Position numbers and translations under genes: made by a program. This document shows positions 10,925 to 22,271 of a DNA stretch of 64,000 nucleotides, piece by piece. Under the pieces are notes generated by a model, which saw only the letters and a list, made by a program, of their open reading frames with translations, had not been told where the DNA came from and did not search any database. How positions within the stretch are numbered: the first letter of the stretch is position 1; each line of letters starts with the position of its first letter. Origin of the DNA: Phlebopus portentosus (lineage: Eukaryota; Basidiomycota; Agaricomycetes; Boletales; Boletinellaceae); contig JAYXKI010000002.1 of NCBI GenBank assembly GCA_037892935.1, forward strand, positions 248,001 through 312,000, read 5' to 3'.

Positions 10925-13006
10925 CTACGAAATATGAATGGACGCTGGCGCTCCTGTTCCATCTTCTGAGACCTCTGCAGCGATAAGGATTATACCGCGC
11001 GAGTGGGCGAGGAATTGTACTTGGACGCGCGTCTTCCAGCGGCCGTTCTCCTTTCGTGCATTTTCGGCTTTCACAGCTAAAGCACCGAGTTGCTTTTCTT
11101 TCTTGAGTATTTTTTCTCGGATCTCCTCTTCTTCCTCCTCCTCCTCTTCTTCGTCTTCGTCTTCTTCCCCTTCTTCCTTCTCGCGCTTCGGCGGAGCCAT
11201 CTTCTCGACTTTTACTCCCTCGCTCACCTCCCACAGTTCCATACCGAGTACACGCTCCTCCTTCTCTTCTTCCCCAAGATCACAATCGAATTGTACGAAG
11301 CGGCGGTAGGGCAACGGTGTATCGCGTGGAATGCCAGCACCCACTGCCCACCAAGTCCTTCATCTCCTGCATCTGCCTCGGGTAAGATAACGCCGATAGT
11401 CCTAGCCGTCGCATGTACCGACGCATGCTCGCTCTCCGGTCTAAACGCAGCGTGGATTTGTTCGTCCTCATTCGCGATTTCAGCAAGTAATTGTGCTTGT
11501 AAGGCCGCACCGCGTGCAAGTAAAGTCGTCGGGTCGCCAATTCCGCCTCCAATAACCGTACCCGCGGTGAAAGGCGTGATAGTGCTCTCCGGGAAGCCCT
11601 TCGCGAAGAACGTCTCGTCGAGCCCCGGAAGAGAAGCCGAGCCACCGACGTAGATGATCTCGTCGACGTGCAACGGTTCGAGACCCACACCTTCTAGAAG
11701 GTCGAGCGCAGCTCGCACGACCGAATCGTACACGGTTCGCACTTCCATGTCGAAGCGCATACGATTGATCGAGCCCGTGAAGTCGACACCATCCTTAAGT
11801 GACTCCACCGAGCAACTAGCAGCACCGGGCGAAGCGCTGATCGTGCGTTTTGTATGTTCCAAGGCCAATCGAAGCTTCGCTTCAGCACGCTTGTCGGCGG
11901 TTTCGGTAGACGGACAGACTGTTAAAGGAACTTTTGTTTTGCGCGTGAACTCCTTCGTGAAGAACTTCACGAGCTTCGTATCAATTTGCTCTGTGTTGAT
12001 GTCCTGATGATGGGCTAAACCAATCGCGTACAGGAGGCCATGCCGGATAGAAAGGACAGACAATGATAGTGAAGACTGGCCGAGATCGACGAGCAGTGAC
12101 GTTCGATCAGGATCAAGTCCTTCCACCGGTTCAGTAATCGACACCAGAGCACCAGCACCCGCTTCATCCAATAACTGCAACACCTCCACGCCCGCATCTT
12201 CCGCAGCCGACTTCAACGCAGCTCGAGCACTCTCATCAAACCACGAAGGCACCACAATCACAGCCCCATCGACCTCACGTCCCAAGAAATCCTGCGCAGA
12301 TTGGACGAGCGACTTCAAGAAAAGCGATGTTACCTCTTGCACGGCGATGATTCGTTCTGCTGGGATCGGTTCAGAACGCGGAGTGGGGAGAACAGATGTG
12401 GCGGGTGTGTTCGAGCTCGATTTTACGCTGGCAGGCGGCAAAGGCGTCGGCGCAGGCTGGAGGATGGCTACCTTGTATGCTGCCACGTCAGGGAGCTCTG
12501 GATGTTGGATGACAGGAGCTGAGATGATAGGTTGATCTTTCGGGATCTCCGAAAACCTGTGTATATACGTTATTAAACCTATGTACCAATACCTACCAGA
12601 TATACACAGAGACTCACTTCTTGCCGAGAAGGTTACGGAAGTTTATTATAGTATTTTGAGCGTTCCTCACGAGTTGAGGTTTTGCCTGATTTCCGATGTA
12701 CTATCGACGAAAAGATCGAATAAGATACAGTCAACGGCAAGGGCAAACAAGGTAAGAAGAAACTCACGATCTCTTCCCCATGAAACGACACTGCACAAGC
12801 AATCTGGCGCTCTCCATCCTCATTCGCTATACAGTCTGCCAGTCCTTCCTGCCGCACGCATCAGCAACGCCTTCAAGCAGACAACATTCCAATATAAGCC
12901 TGACCTTGTTTATGACCGCAATGGACGCGTAAGAGTTCCCAAAGTTGATTCCTACAACAGTCGGATTCGATTTTCTCGACCGAGCCGAGCCGTTTGAGAG
13001 TGCCAT
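10925..13006 (-). CDS. SSZ1: SSZ1-type Hsp70 of the ribosome-associated complex
   Basis: Exons 13006-12905, 12848-12768, 12700-12618 and 12556-10925, with introns of 56, 67 and 61 bp. The protein opens with VVGINFGNSYASIAV, then CIANEDGERQIAC and YIGNQAK, the start of an Hsp70 ATPase domain as found in Ssz1. Further Hsp70 landmarks are LLVDLGQSSLSLSV and IIYVGGSASLPGLDE. The C-terminal part has PRDTPLPYRRFVQFD (start of the substrate-binding beta domain) and a very acidic run of glutamates around 11110-11160. Ssz1 pairs with zuotin on the ribosome and assists nascent chains. About 632 residues are expected, longer than yeast Ssz1 (538) partly because of the acidic insert. The frame shifts near 11331: the conserved IGVILPE and GGQWV segments precede PRDTPLP in a different frame, and one missing base explains this. 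No intron of suitable length fits. Confidence 0.85.
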
Positions 13007-13756
13007 CTGAGGTGGCTATCTACGAAGAAGTTGAGGGGAGTGTATGCACACTGTACGAAGAGAGTGAGCAAGGAGTGCAGTGCGTTGGTTGCGAGAGCGC
13101 TTCTCGCTTCAAATTTTTTGGAAATCTCGAACGTACTGATGACTAATGATTAAGAAGATATCACTCGACTCGCTTTCTCACAGTCACCGTCTTCCACCTT
13201 GAACCCCACCAGCTAGGATCCCTCGTGTCGCAAGAGGAAATCTTTCGAGCACGATTTGTGCAATAAGTAGAAGGCTTCGGCCACAGCTGACGGGTTCAAC
13301 CTGTTTGGAACCGACCGCTTCGCTGACTTGGTTGTTTGGATAATTTGTTTCCGACTCGGAACCAGAGCCTCTCTTTCCTCGTTGTGCATCCTTACTGCGA
13401 AGAAATACGTAGGCAACTGGGTACTCCAATGATATCTATTCGATCATGGATGTCTCATGTTTAACTACACCAACTTCAACTTGTTCCTGAGCTCATTCTT
13501 CCTCAGCCTCAAAATCGGTCTTGTGCCGGCGGATTCTTTAAAACTATGGACTTGAACATCGTCCGTGCGGCAGTTGCTGAGCTTAGAAATGCAGCAAGAA
13601 GGACGACGTGTCCGTCTTGAAGCCGGCCGGATGAACGCGTATTGTCTCGGCCCCATTGGTATGACTACCGGATAGGCAGAATGTGGCAATGGATTCTCGC
13701 ACTCAAACTACTTCTATCATCATCATTGTCTATCAGCAACAAAGTCAGTCTGAGAC
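13007..13756. promoter_or_regulatory. Divergent intergenic region SSZ1 / dehydrogenase
   Basis: 750 bp between two divergent starts (13006 minus, 13757 plus), so it must hold both promoters. I saw no strong TATA box and no CACGTG core. Open frames inside it are short and featureless. Confidence 0.4.
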
Positions 13757-14676
13757 ATGTCTCTCTCTACTTCTCAACCCCTTGCCGGTAAGATCGCGCT
13801 CATCACAGGCTCTTCGCGGGGAATCGGCGCCGCAATCGCCCACCGACTCGTCTTAGACGGAGCAAGCGTCGTGGTCAACTACGTCAACAACGCCCCCGCC
13901 GCACAGCAAGTCGTCTCGTCCCTCAACGCGCACCGAGCCAACTCGGCCGTGTCTGTCAAAGCGGACGTCTCTTCCCCCGCGCAGGCGCGGTTCCTATATG
14001 ACGAGACGATCAAAGCGTTCGGGAGGGTGGATATCTTGATCCTGAATGCGGGGATTATGGGCATGAAGACGCTGGGAGAGACAGACGAAGAGTTTTACGA
14101 TGCGCATTTCAACGCGAACGTGAAGGGACCGTTGTTCCTCGTCAAAGCCGCCGCGCCGTCGCTTGCCCCAGGTACGTGTAATACATTCCACTCCCCACAT
14201 CTCAAAGACAATCCCCGACTATAGACGAAACTCACCCACCCAACCCAACTCGCAGGCTCGCGCATAATCTTCTTCTCCACCTCCCTCGCACACGCCTCAA
14301 TGGTCCCGCCCACCGCACTCGTCTACGCCGCCGCAAAGGGCGCGATCGAGCAGCTCACGCGCGTGCTCGCGAAGGACCTCGGGCAGCGCGGCGTCGCCGT
14401 CAACTGCATCGCGCCGGGGCCCATCGACACCGAGCTCTTCCACGCCGGCAAGACCGAGCAGCAGGTCGGCTTCTTCGTCAGCCTGCATCCGGAAAAGCGC
14501 CTGGGCCGGCCGGAGGAGGTCGCGAATGTCGCTGCGTTCCTTGCGGGCCCGGGCGCGTCGTGGGTGAACGGGCAGACGTTGATGGTGAATGGGGTGAGTT
14601 TGTGAATTCATTTGTTGGAGATTGGTTTAATTTTTTTGGATGCTTACTTACTTCCTGTTAGGCGTTCGTGGTGTAG
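13757..14676 (+). CDS. Short-chain dehydrogenase/reductase
   Basis: Three exons (13757-14171, 14256-14593, 14662-14676) give 255 residues, the normal size of a classical SDR. Residues 17-24 are TGSSRGIG, the Rossmann TGxxxGxG motif that binds NAD(P). An NAG motif follows (ILNAGIMGM). The catalytic set is present, with a serine in the FFSTS segment (about residues 146-148) and YAAAK (Tyr162, Lys166). The PGPIDTELF segment is typical of the beta6-alpha6 loop. The last exon adds only AFVV before the stop, completing the usual VNGxF tail; reading through the last donor would end in VSL instead. The substrate cannot be read from sequence. It resembles 3-ketoacyl-ACP reductase or versicolorin-reductase-like enzymes in general layout. 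Confidence 0.85.
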
Positions 14677-15136
14677 CTGGCCCGAAGGCAAAGCTGCGGC
14701 CTCTTGAATATTTTCTGTAGCTTACCCATTCTCCCCTTCCATCGTAATAGAGAACGCCCTAAAACTTTGTATGATCTTCAGACGGCAAAAAATCATTGCA
14801 GGAGGTGTTTGAAGAGACCAGACAAGTGAGTCCGTTCACGGTCAATAGACACAGGATCATGGACGTAATGGTTCCAGACAGAAGTGGCAGCAACGGGAAG
14901 ATTTTCACCTATAAAGAAGTCAGTTGAATTATAACAACGAACGGAAAGGTAGGTTACGGACTTACCTGGGAGACCATTCTATACAGTCAGGGAAAAGAAA
15001 GAGTAACTCATACGTATATATACGCAAATGCGAATCTACCGAACGTCGATTTCTATTAAATGATCGTTCCACTATACTTGGATGTCTAAAATACGATTTA
15101 ATCCAATCCAATCCAATACTGTACTATACTTGTCGT
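14677..15136. other. Convergent 3' intergenic region
   Basis: 460 bp between two gene ends that face each other (dehydrogenase and OPA3). It contains only a short AATCC-type repeat near 15100. No gene was seen. Confidence 0.4.
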
Positions 15137-16107
15137 TCATGGGGGGTTATCGTTCCTGTCCGAATGTACGTCTGATTTGGTATCATCCTTAGCTGAGGAT
15201 GATGACAGTGGTGGAGGGGGCGGAGGGGGCATTAAAGCCCGCCGAGAAGGGTCCTGCTCCCGATTGGGCTTGACGAACCGCAGTGGGGTGTTCTCGAGCT
15301 GCGCCCACCCCCCTCGGAGCCCGGTGTTGACTATCCGATTCAGGACGCGCGTGAGCTCGTCGTTCCTAACACAAAGTAAGTAAGTAAGCATGAGGAGAGG
15401 AAGAGACGCGCACCGCTCCCTCTCCTCCCTCCACTCCTCCTGCACCCTCCTCTCCAGCCCGCCGACGCGGTCGCGCAGCTCGCCCACGCGCTCGTTGAGC
15501 TCGTCGATGCGCTCGTCGACCACTTCGCGGCGTTTTGCGAGATTGCGCGAGGAGCGCCAGGACTCGCCGAGGATGAGCGCGGCGGCGACGGAGAAGAGGA
15601 AGCCCTCGGCGATGGCGTTCGCGCCGCTGTCGATCGCTCTGCGGAAAGGCGCGCGTTTGAGGGGGACCCGTCGAACGAACGACAGCTTGTGTTAGTACTG
15701 CATAGCGAGAGCGGCAGAGACGCGGGAGGCGGGGGGACGTACCGAGCTTCGGAGAGAGGGCGGATGTTGGGCGTCTTCTCGCCGAGGAGGTTGGTGCGCA
15801 GTGTTATTTCGGCACGGTGTTTGCGCTGCGCGAGGCTGACGCACCACCTGCGGAACGTCGGGTGTCTGTCGTGCAGCCCAGTGCATGTCATCGATTAATT
15901 TCGACGCGTTAAATAGACAGAGGATATAAGTAAGTAACCGGAGTCGAAAAATAATGAATGCGCACTCTTTGGCCTGGTGTTTGATCGTGTTCGCGATTGG
16001 CTTCGCTAGCGTCTACATACACCAATCAGCCAGCCCGTACTCACTGACAGCATGAAGGGAAGACGTACACGGATGAATAAGTTGAGCAGCTTCGAGGTAG
16101 CGGCCAT
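15137..16107 (-). CDS. OPA3: OPA3-like mitochondrial protein
   Basis: Five exons on the minus strand (16107-16069, 16012-15966, 15865-15743, 15638-15414, 15365-15137) give 220 residues. The N-terminus is short and basic-hydrophobic (MAATSKLLNLFIR). It is followed by TLAKPIANTIKHQAKEHPTFRRWCV and then LNIRPLSEA-type sequence, the conserved OPA3 domain. A hydrophobic segment (GANAIAEGFLFSVAAALIL) in the fourth exon matches the OPA3 membrane-associated stretch. After it comes a coiled coil rich in R/E/V/D and a polyproline tail. OPA3 proteins sit in mitochondrial membranes and affect shape and metabolism; the exact role in fungi is unclear. The intron 2 donor (GTGCGC) was chosen because it makes KHQAKE join HPTFRRW, as in homologues. 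The gene is head-to-head with the kinase gene, only 189 bp apart. Confidence 0.85.
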
Positions 16108-16296
16108 GATGGGCGGACCTACTCTAACGACCGTAGGCGAAGGACGCATGTTTTGTTTTGGATTCTTTTGGTCGATCAGATTAGAAGCAGCAGCGAGTGT
16201 GCGTGCGTGCGTGCGTCTCAGCTCGGCATCTACCATCACGCATACACTCAGACTCAGACTCAGACTCAGCACACAGCACAGCAGCTCAATCGAATC
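16108..16296. promoter_or_regulatory. Short bidirectional promoter OPA3 / inositol kinase
   Basis: 189 bp separate the two divergent starts. It contains GTGC-type and ACTCAG-type tandem repeats (about 16198-16268). Shared promoter function is inferred from the spacing. Confidence 0.45.
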
Positions 16297-16964
16297 ATGT
16301 CCTCATCGAATTCACATTCAAGCGCACACTCAGCCCTACCCTCGCCCTTACCACCCTCGCTCGCCAAACCCGTGCGGAAGCTCTCCAACGCAGCCATGTC
16401 CGCCATCACAGCCGGCGAGTCCGCCTTCCACGCCCTCCGCTCCCAGGTCGGCGGGCACCCCGGCGTACTCGCCTCCGACGACAACCTGCTCATCGTCAAG
16501 TCCTGCCTCGAGGCCGAGAAGACGTTTTACGAGCTGCTTGCGCTTGGGGATGAGAGACTGGAGGGACTGAGGAGATGGATCCCGAGGTTCTACGGCACGC
16601 TCAGGTTGGAGGGGAAGGTGGCTGATGATGCTGCTGCTGCTGCTGCTGGTGCGCTTGAAGCTGGGATCGTACCCGTCCCAGAGGCGGAACTCCCCGCCGA
16701 ACAGAAAGATGAGTAGTAGCAGATTATTGTTTATCGGTTCGTTCGTATCTAAATCATGTTGTCCCGGATTTATTACAGTCCGTAGTCCTCGAGAACGTCT
16801 CTTCGTCGTTCACCAAGCCCAACATCATGGATCTCAAGCTCGGAACGGTGTTGTACGAGGAGGGCGCCCCGCCGGAGAAGAGGGAGCGCATGCTCGCGAC
16901 AGCTAGGGAGACGACGTCGCTCGAGACTGGTCTCAGACTCACCGGCTTCCAGGTGCATACACAC

Positions 16965-16999
<35 letters not shown>

Positions 17000-17583
17000 A
17001 CTATATTCTCTACGGAGCTATACTCAAGATAACGTCGTAGGTATACGACCACACATCCAGCACGTCCATCATCACGCCCAAATCATACGGGAAATCCATC
17101 AAAGCGTCCGACCTCCCAGACGGGATGCGGCGATTCTTCCCTCTCTCCCCTCCCTCTCCCTCTTCCTCCTCGCCAGAAGGCCAAGGCCTCCCGAAGCCCC
17201 TCCTCCTCCCCATCATCCGCGGCGTACTGAAAGACGTGCGCACGATCCGCGACGCGCTGGCCCGCACGGAGCTGCGCATGGTGGGAGGGAGCCTCTTGAT
17301 CATGTACGAGGCGGATTGGGAGGCGGCGCGTTCGGCGCTTGAGACGAATGCGACGACGAACTCGGCTGGAGTCGAGGCTACGAAGGAGAGCGAAGGCGAG
17401 TTGGGATATGATAGTGATGCTGAGAGCGAGGAAGAAGAGGCGCCTGCATATTCCGTGCGACTGATTGATTTTGCACATACGAGACTGACGCCTGGGGAGG
17501 GCCCAGACTCGGGCGTGCTCAAAGGTGTCGATACCACGATTAGATTACTAGAAGGTCGGATCCAGGAGCTTGAATCTTTGTGA
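16297..17583 (+). CDS. Inositol polyphosphate kinase (IPMK/Arg82 family)
   Basis: Three exons, 16297 to about 16668, 16779-16952 and 17041-17583, give about 362 residues. The diagnostic PxxxDxKxG signature is present as PNIMDLKLG (about residues 138-146), the inositol-phosphate binding motif of the IPK superfamily. Downstream are RLTGFQVYD, PKSYGKSIKASDLPDGM, SLLIMYE (the SLL motif) and the late IDFAHT motif that binds metal-ATP. Such enzymes phosphorylate Ins(1,4,5)P3 to higher inositol phosphates and link to nuclear transcription control. The end of exon 1 is uncertain: the frame stops at 16714 and the nearest obvious GT is out of phase, so a donor at 16669 (GTACCC) was chosen because it keeps phase; 16618 (GTGGCT) also would. 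The second intron contains a TATC microsatellite. Confidence 0.8.
16965..16997. repeat. (TATC)n microsatellite in an intron
   Basis: About eight TATC/CTAT units inside intron 2 of the inositol polyphosphate kinase gene; likely length-polymorphic. Confidence 0.9.
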
Positions 17584-18021
17584 TATTTTCTGTAAAATAA
17601 TAATAATAAAAAGGTTTGCGAGAGGCACGAAACCCAGCGCGAGCAGACGACATAACACCCCAATCTCACTTGAGTACGACTAACTCGGCCGGACGAGCAG
17701 GTTGCAGAATTAAACCTTCCCTAGCCTGTCTTCGTCAGCTTTAATCCATGCCATAATCACATAATGTAATGACAGTGACTTCCGTCACATCGGGCAATAA
17801 TTGGAGACCAAGTTTTCGGGAGAGGGCGAATCGAACTCAGCGCACTCGATCTTTGAGCCGTTGGAAGTAACCACCTCGCATTCCCTAGAGTGGGCCATTA
17901 CAGCCTGCACCATCGGGTCATAGCAAAAGTAGTTGATTGTCACATTGGTGTATGATCTCACTTCAGACACCTAGTCACCTCTCGGGCCTGTTGTGCCTTG
18001 CCCGCTGACCACTACGACCAT
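17584..18021. other. Intergenic, kinase to CDC73
   Basis: 438 bp between two plus-strand genes. It holds a TAATAATAA-rich 3' end after the kinase stop and the promoter side of CDC73. No gene was seen; a 61-residue minus-strand frame at 17785-17970 has no recognisable feature. Confidence 0.4.
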
Positions 18022-20361
18022 ATGTCGACCCAACCAGACCCGCTCAACACCCTCCGCGACGCAACGCGCGGGAAACAGCTCATCACATACGCAAACAACT
18101 CAGGCGTATGCCAGTCCCTCGCAGACGCATCCTCCATCGTCTTTCATCCCTCCCCTTCCTCTTCAAACACAATCTCATTCCCAAAAGACACGCCCACCCG
18201 GATTCTCAAACCCGATCGCGACCCGAGGGATATAACACCCCAGTCCGACCCGAACGCGTTCTTCCGCCTCGATGCTGTGCTCCTCGCGTGGCTCTTGCGG
18301 AATGCGAGCGTGGGGGAGTACATGCAGCGCGTGAGGGAGTCGAAGCTCCTCGGTGCGTTCGTCAGTAATACCGATCGAAAAGGACTGGCGGAGTGGCTTG
18401 ATGGCAAGACGGCGACGTATAAGGGTGTGGTACCCTTAGAGTGTGCGTCTCGCTTTTTTGTTTTGCTGCCTTCGTTGTTGGTCGAGTGGCTTACTCTTTG
18501 CTGTTTGTGTGTGTGTACCTGTGCGTGATGGACAGCGGACTCGACTACGCCACCCGGTACACCCCCCACGCAGAGCAATGCTCTACCCAAGACGGGAGGG
18601 TTAGCACCGACGACAGTGTCCCCGTCAAAGCGGCGTCTCCCTGCCGATGCAGCAGACGCGGAGGTCGTCAAGAAGATAAAAGCAAACGAGATCGAGCTGT
18701 CAGACCGGACGACCGTTCTACGAGGGACGAAGCCGAATGTAAGTCCCAACCTCGAGTAACGAAATGGGTTGAGCTGAACATTTTACTTTACAGGATTTCA
18801 GCAACGTCCGGACGATGTTCGCAGAGCGAATCAAGAAGCTCAAGGAAGCATCTAAGAGCGGAGCTCCCCCTGGCCAGCCTGTTACACAAAAAATCGGTTC
18901 GTTTCCAGATCAACTCTTTCGCCTCCCCAGCTGTTCTAACTGATTGATCTCGAAAACAAAAGATCCGAAACTCCAAGCTCGAAAAGCCAGTGCGTATTCC
19001 CCATTCTTATGAACTCAAAACCGGACTACTGACGAACCGAACGAACGAATGATATCGGAACTTCACCTCGATCTCATCATGATTCATCGCATTGCTGTAC
19101 CGTCGGCTGCTAAACGGTGTATGGCGATGTAACGTAAACAGAGAACATGCTTCCGATCATTATGATCTCCTCGTCCCCTTCCTCGCTCGTCACGATGTAC
19201 AACGTGCGCAAGTTCTTGCAGGAAGCGACGTACGTACCAAACACATACATACATATATACATACACAGCTTTCTCCTCTCCCATCATTCTACAACCTCTC
19301 CATTCCACCCATCCATACCTACTTTCAAAACCTGACCGAAACCAAAAATTTAAATCCAAATCCAAGTCACTAACTAACAAACACCCCATACCAAACACAC
19401 ACACAGGTTCGAAGACCCGACCGAAGCCCGGCTGCTCGCGCAAGCAGAGGGGATAACGCGCCCGGAGGACGTCATCCCCATCTACCGCACGCACACGCAC
19501 ATCGACCCCTCCGGGCAAGAACGCCGCACGCAGTCGCGGTACTACGTCGTCGACGGCGTCGACGCGCTCATGAAATTCGGGAGCGACGCGTGGGACCGCG
19601 TGGTGTGCGTCCTCACCACGGGCCAGGCGTGGCAGTTTAAGCCGTACAAGTGGACGGAGCCGATGACGCTTTTCCATCATGGTGCGTTGTGAAGGGGCTG
19701 TGTTTTTTTTTGTCGGTGTTGGTGATTGAGTGGCTGATGTTATTTCTTTTCTTTTTCGGTGTTGCCCCTGGTTTGTGGCTGGCCCTGTCTGGTACATGCA
19801 GTGAAAGGATTCTACGTGAGCTGGGCGAACGACCCTCCGAACCACAAGATCGCGAATTGGAACGTGTCAGAGCTCAAGGTACGTTATTCGTATCGCTTTT
19901 CTTGAAATTTATACTGGCCCCCCCAAGCTTATTTGATCGCCGTACTGACGGACGTTTACCTGCATCTCCTTGCGATTCCTCCTCAAACACAAAACACAAA
20001 ACACAAAACACAAAAACCCAAATCAAACGAAACAAAACAAAACAAAAACAAAATTCCGAACGCTATGCAAATTACTACCGAACCCCGGTTCACTCCCTAA
20101 CGCCTTGACGAATATTAATATCAAATATCAAAATCATTCAATTCAATTCACTCAACCTCCGCGAATAAACAAAAATTGGAAATTCGGAATCTGCGACCCT
20201 CCGGCGAAACGATCCCCGCCGGCTGCTGCTGCTGCTGCTGCTGGCGCTTTTCGCAGATCGATCCGCACCGGAGACACGTCGACAAGTCCCTCGTGGCGAA
20301 CTTCTGGAAGACGCTCGACGCGTGGACGTTGGCGAATAAACCGTGGCTCGTCAAGTCGTAG
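18022..20361 (+). CDS. CDC73: CDC73/parafibromin, Paf1 complex subunit
   Basis: Eight exons: 18022-18442, 18536-18738, 18794-18896, 18963-18989, 19142-19229, 19407-19681, 19802-19878 and 20257-20361, for 432 residues. The N-terminal part has the family segments FFRLDAVLLAWLL and LAEWLDGKT. The C-terminal GTPase-like domain runs from PIIMISSSPSSLVTMYNV through FEDPTEAR and WQFKPYKW to HVDKSLVANFWKTLD. Cdc73 is part of the Paf1 elongation complex, which travels with RNA polymerase II and promotes histone modification. Exon 4 is a 27-nt microexon. The seventh intron is unusually long (378 bp) and full of simple repeats, while the others are 66-177 bp. The ATG at 18022 is preferred over upstream near-cognate codons. 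The neighbouring kinase gene is co-oriented. Confidence 0.9.
19985..20051. repeat. A-rich ACAAA-type tandem repeat in CDC73 intron 7
   Basis: Imperfect repeats of ACACAAA and AAACA units over about 65 bp. Together with the GCT run just downstream they account for much of the length of this intron. Confidence 0.85.
20222..20243. repeat. (GCT)7 run before the last CDC73 acceptor
   Basis: Seven GCT units end about 13 bp before the acceptor of the last CDC73 exon, inside the polypyrimidine/branch-point zone. Confidence 0.9.
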
Positions 20362-20378
20362 TCTGTTCGTTCGTTCTG

Positions 20379-20403
20379 TTTTTTTTTTTTTAAAAAAAAA
20401 AAA
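20379..20403. repeat. T-run/A-run palindrome after CDC73
   Basis: About 12 T followed directly by about 12 A, starting about 20 bp after the CDC73 stop. It can form a hairpin and may act in 3'-end formation; that role is inference. Confidence 0.6.
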
Positions 20404-20972
20404 TCTCCGTCTTCCTCCCCCCCGCGTGCTCTCTCTCTCTCTCTCTCGCTTGCTCGGCTTATGTACTTATGTTCGTGCTGGTTCAGAATATCTCTGCGTG
20501 TATATAACTTTTTTAGAGATACGTTTCGCGGTTCGCCCTTGTCTCGTGCAGTGTATTTTGTGTAACGCGGTACATACATCACTTTGCAATCTCTCGATCT
20601 TGACATTTTGACATTTCGATTGAACGACCGCCCCCCCCCCCCCACACACACACTCTGGCTCTCTCGAAGCGAAGCAGACCAAGCACCCAAATACAGATCC
20701 TTATTATTAATAACGCAATACGAAAACGTGTGCCGTATATTACCATTAACGTTGACGTTCTCGTCCTCCCCCCACCTTTTTTTCGCTCTTTTTATTATTA
20801 ATGTTCGATGGAGATGAGACGACGCCTCCTCGAGCTTCGCGGCAAGCTTGGGGAGGGGATGTACAATGTATGTATGTATGCCTACTATGCGCGGGAGCGC
20901 TTGGGCGGGGAGGGGATGTACGGTAGATACTACATACGTAGATCGAGGAGTGGAGGCGGAGGCGGAGGCGGA

Positions 20973-21290
20973 GACGGGGGAATCTGAGGTTCACCCCAAC
21001 CCCCTCGCCCGACTTTCCCCCTCGCCCGACTTTCCCCCTCGCCCGACTTTCCCCCTCGCCCGACTTTCCCCCCCCCCCCTCCCCTCCTGCGTGCCGTCGA
21101 AGCAAAGTCGGCAAGGGAAAGTGGCTGGTCTGTAGAGGGTGAGGGAACGCACGGACGGGAGCGGGGCGGGGGAATCTGAGGTTCGGTTCACCCCCACCCC
21201 CCTCACCCGACATTCCCTCACTCCCTCCTCCCCTCCTGCGTGCCGTCGAAGCAAGGTCGGCCGAGGAGAAAGCGGCTAGTCCGGGCCTGG
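20973..21290. repeat. Imperfect tandem duplication of about 150-190 bp
   Basis: The stretch GGGGGAATCTGAGGTTC followed by a C-rich zone and CCTCCTGCGTGCCGTCGAAG occurs twice (from about 20978 and 21168; the second element from about 21083 and 21233). The first copy is longer because it contains a four-unit 17-bp array. Confidence 0.75.
21004..21071. repeat. 17-bp minisatellite, four units
   Basis: Four near-perfect head-to-tail copies of CTCGCCCGACTTTCCCC, seen directly in sequence, inside the first copy of the larger duplication. Confidence 0.9.
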
Positions 21291-22271
21291 TCCCTTGCTC
21301 CTGAGGGCTGGACTCGGCTGGTGGCTCGCCGTTTTTACGCACACGCACCCCGACGGACGGACGTACGTACGTACGCGGAGGGTTTCGAGCGTCCTTCCTT
21401 CCGCACTTCCACCTTCAACTCTGACTCTGCTTCTCCTGGCTGAACCAGCCAGAGACGCTGGGTTACCAAGACCACATTACACAGTAACTACTGAGTGAAT
21501 AATGACCCGCAAGCAAAAATGAACGGAGCGGGGAAACATATGCATGCATGCATGCATGGCGCGAGGCAGGTCCGAGTCGTGATCGATCGGTGAGCACTAG
21601 TACTCGCACGTACATACTGTATGTAGTTCGAAGGTATCGTTTACGCTTCAGTCAGGGCTAATGGGGATTAAATTCTAAGTATGAACGATTCGAGAACCAG
21701 AACCAGACGCCGCCATATCGATATCGGGTTCGAGTAAGGCGGGGGGACATTTTTTTGGTTTGGGGGAACTTCCTTCCAGTCCGAACACTAGGCCGATTTC
21801 ACTGGGGAAAAAAACGATCATGCTGACTTCTTCTTGACAAGGCAACAGCTCAGCGTTTCGTGTGCACTTTGCACGGATGTGGTGTATGTGTGTGTGTGGG
21901 GGGGGGGGGGGACTTACGCGGAGATTTCGAGCGCCTTTCTCTGCCTCAATCTTCTGGCGACTTCGCTGCCGTCTGCTTTTTAAAGAAAAAAACTTAATTG
22001 CTTGCTCAGATGAATTACGCCGTTATCCGAGTCGCGTTCGTCCTTCTAAGTTCTAACGCGACCTGAAACTTCTAGTTAGTCAATTACCGATTCGATGGGA
22101 TGTGAACCTGATTTTTGGATTGAACACGAGGCCCGGTCGGTAGTAAGTAATAATAATAATATAATGGTCGAGGCTTCTCCCTTCTCCCCCGATCGGTGAG
22201 TAGGTTTCAACTGTATTTACTTAGCTTATGGATGCGGACGGATGACGTTACCTTTTTCTCATCCCGCCATT

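Noticed and set aside
10938..11309. Serine-rich plus-strand frame opposite SSZ1
   Set aside because: It is the antisense shadow of the glutamate run of SSZ1; the poly-Ser comes from reading TCC/TCT complementary to GAG/GAA-rich codons.
15390..15695. Plus-strand Arg/Ser-rich frame over OPA3
   Set aside because: It lies antisense to spliced OPA3 exons with clear homology; a shadow frame.
18990..19141. Open stretch with ELHLDLIMIHRIA inside CDC73
   Set aside because: It has no acceptor before it and ends in a stop. Treating the whole stretch as an intron joins QARKA to NMLPIIMISSSP in phase, as in Cdc73.
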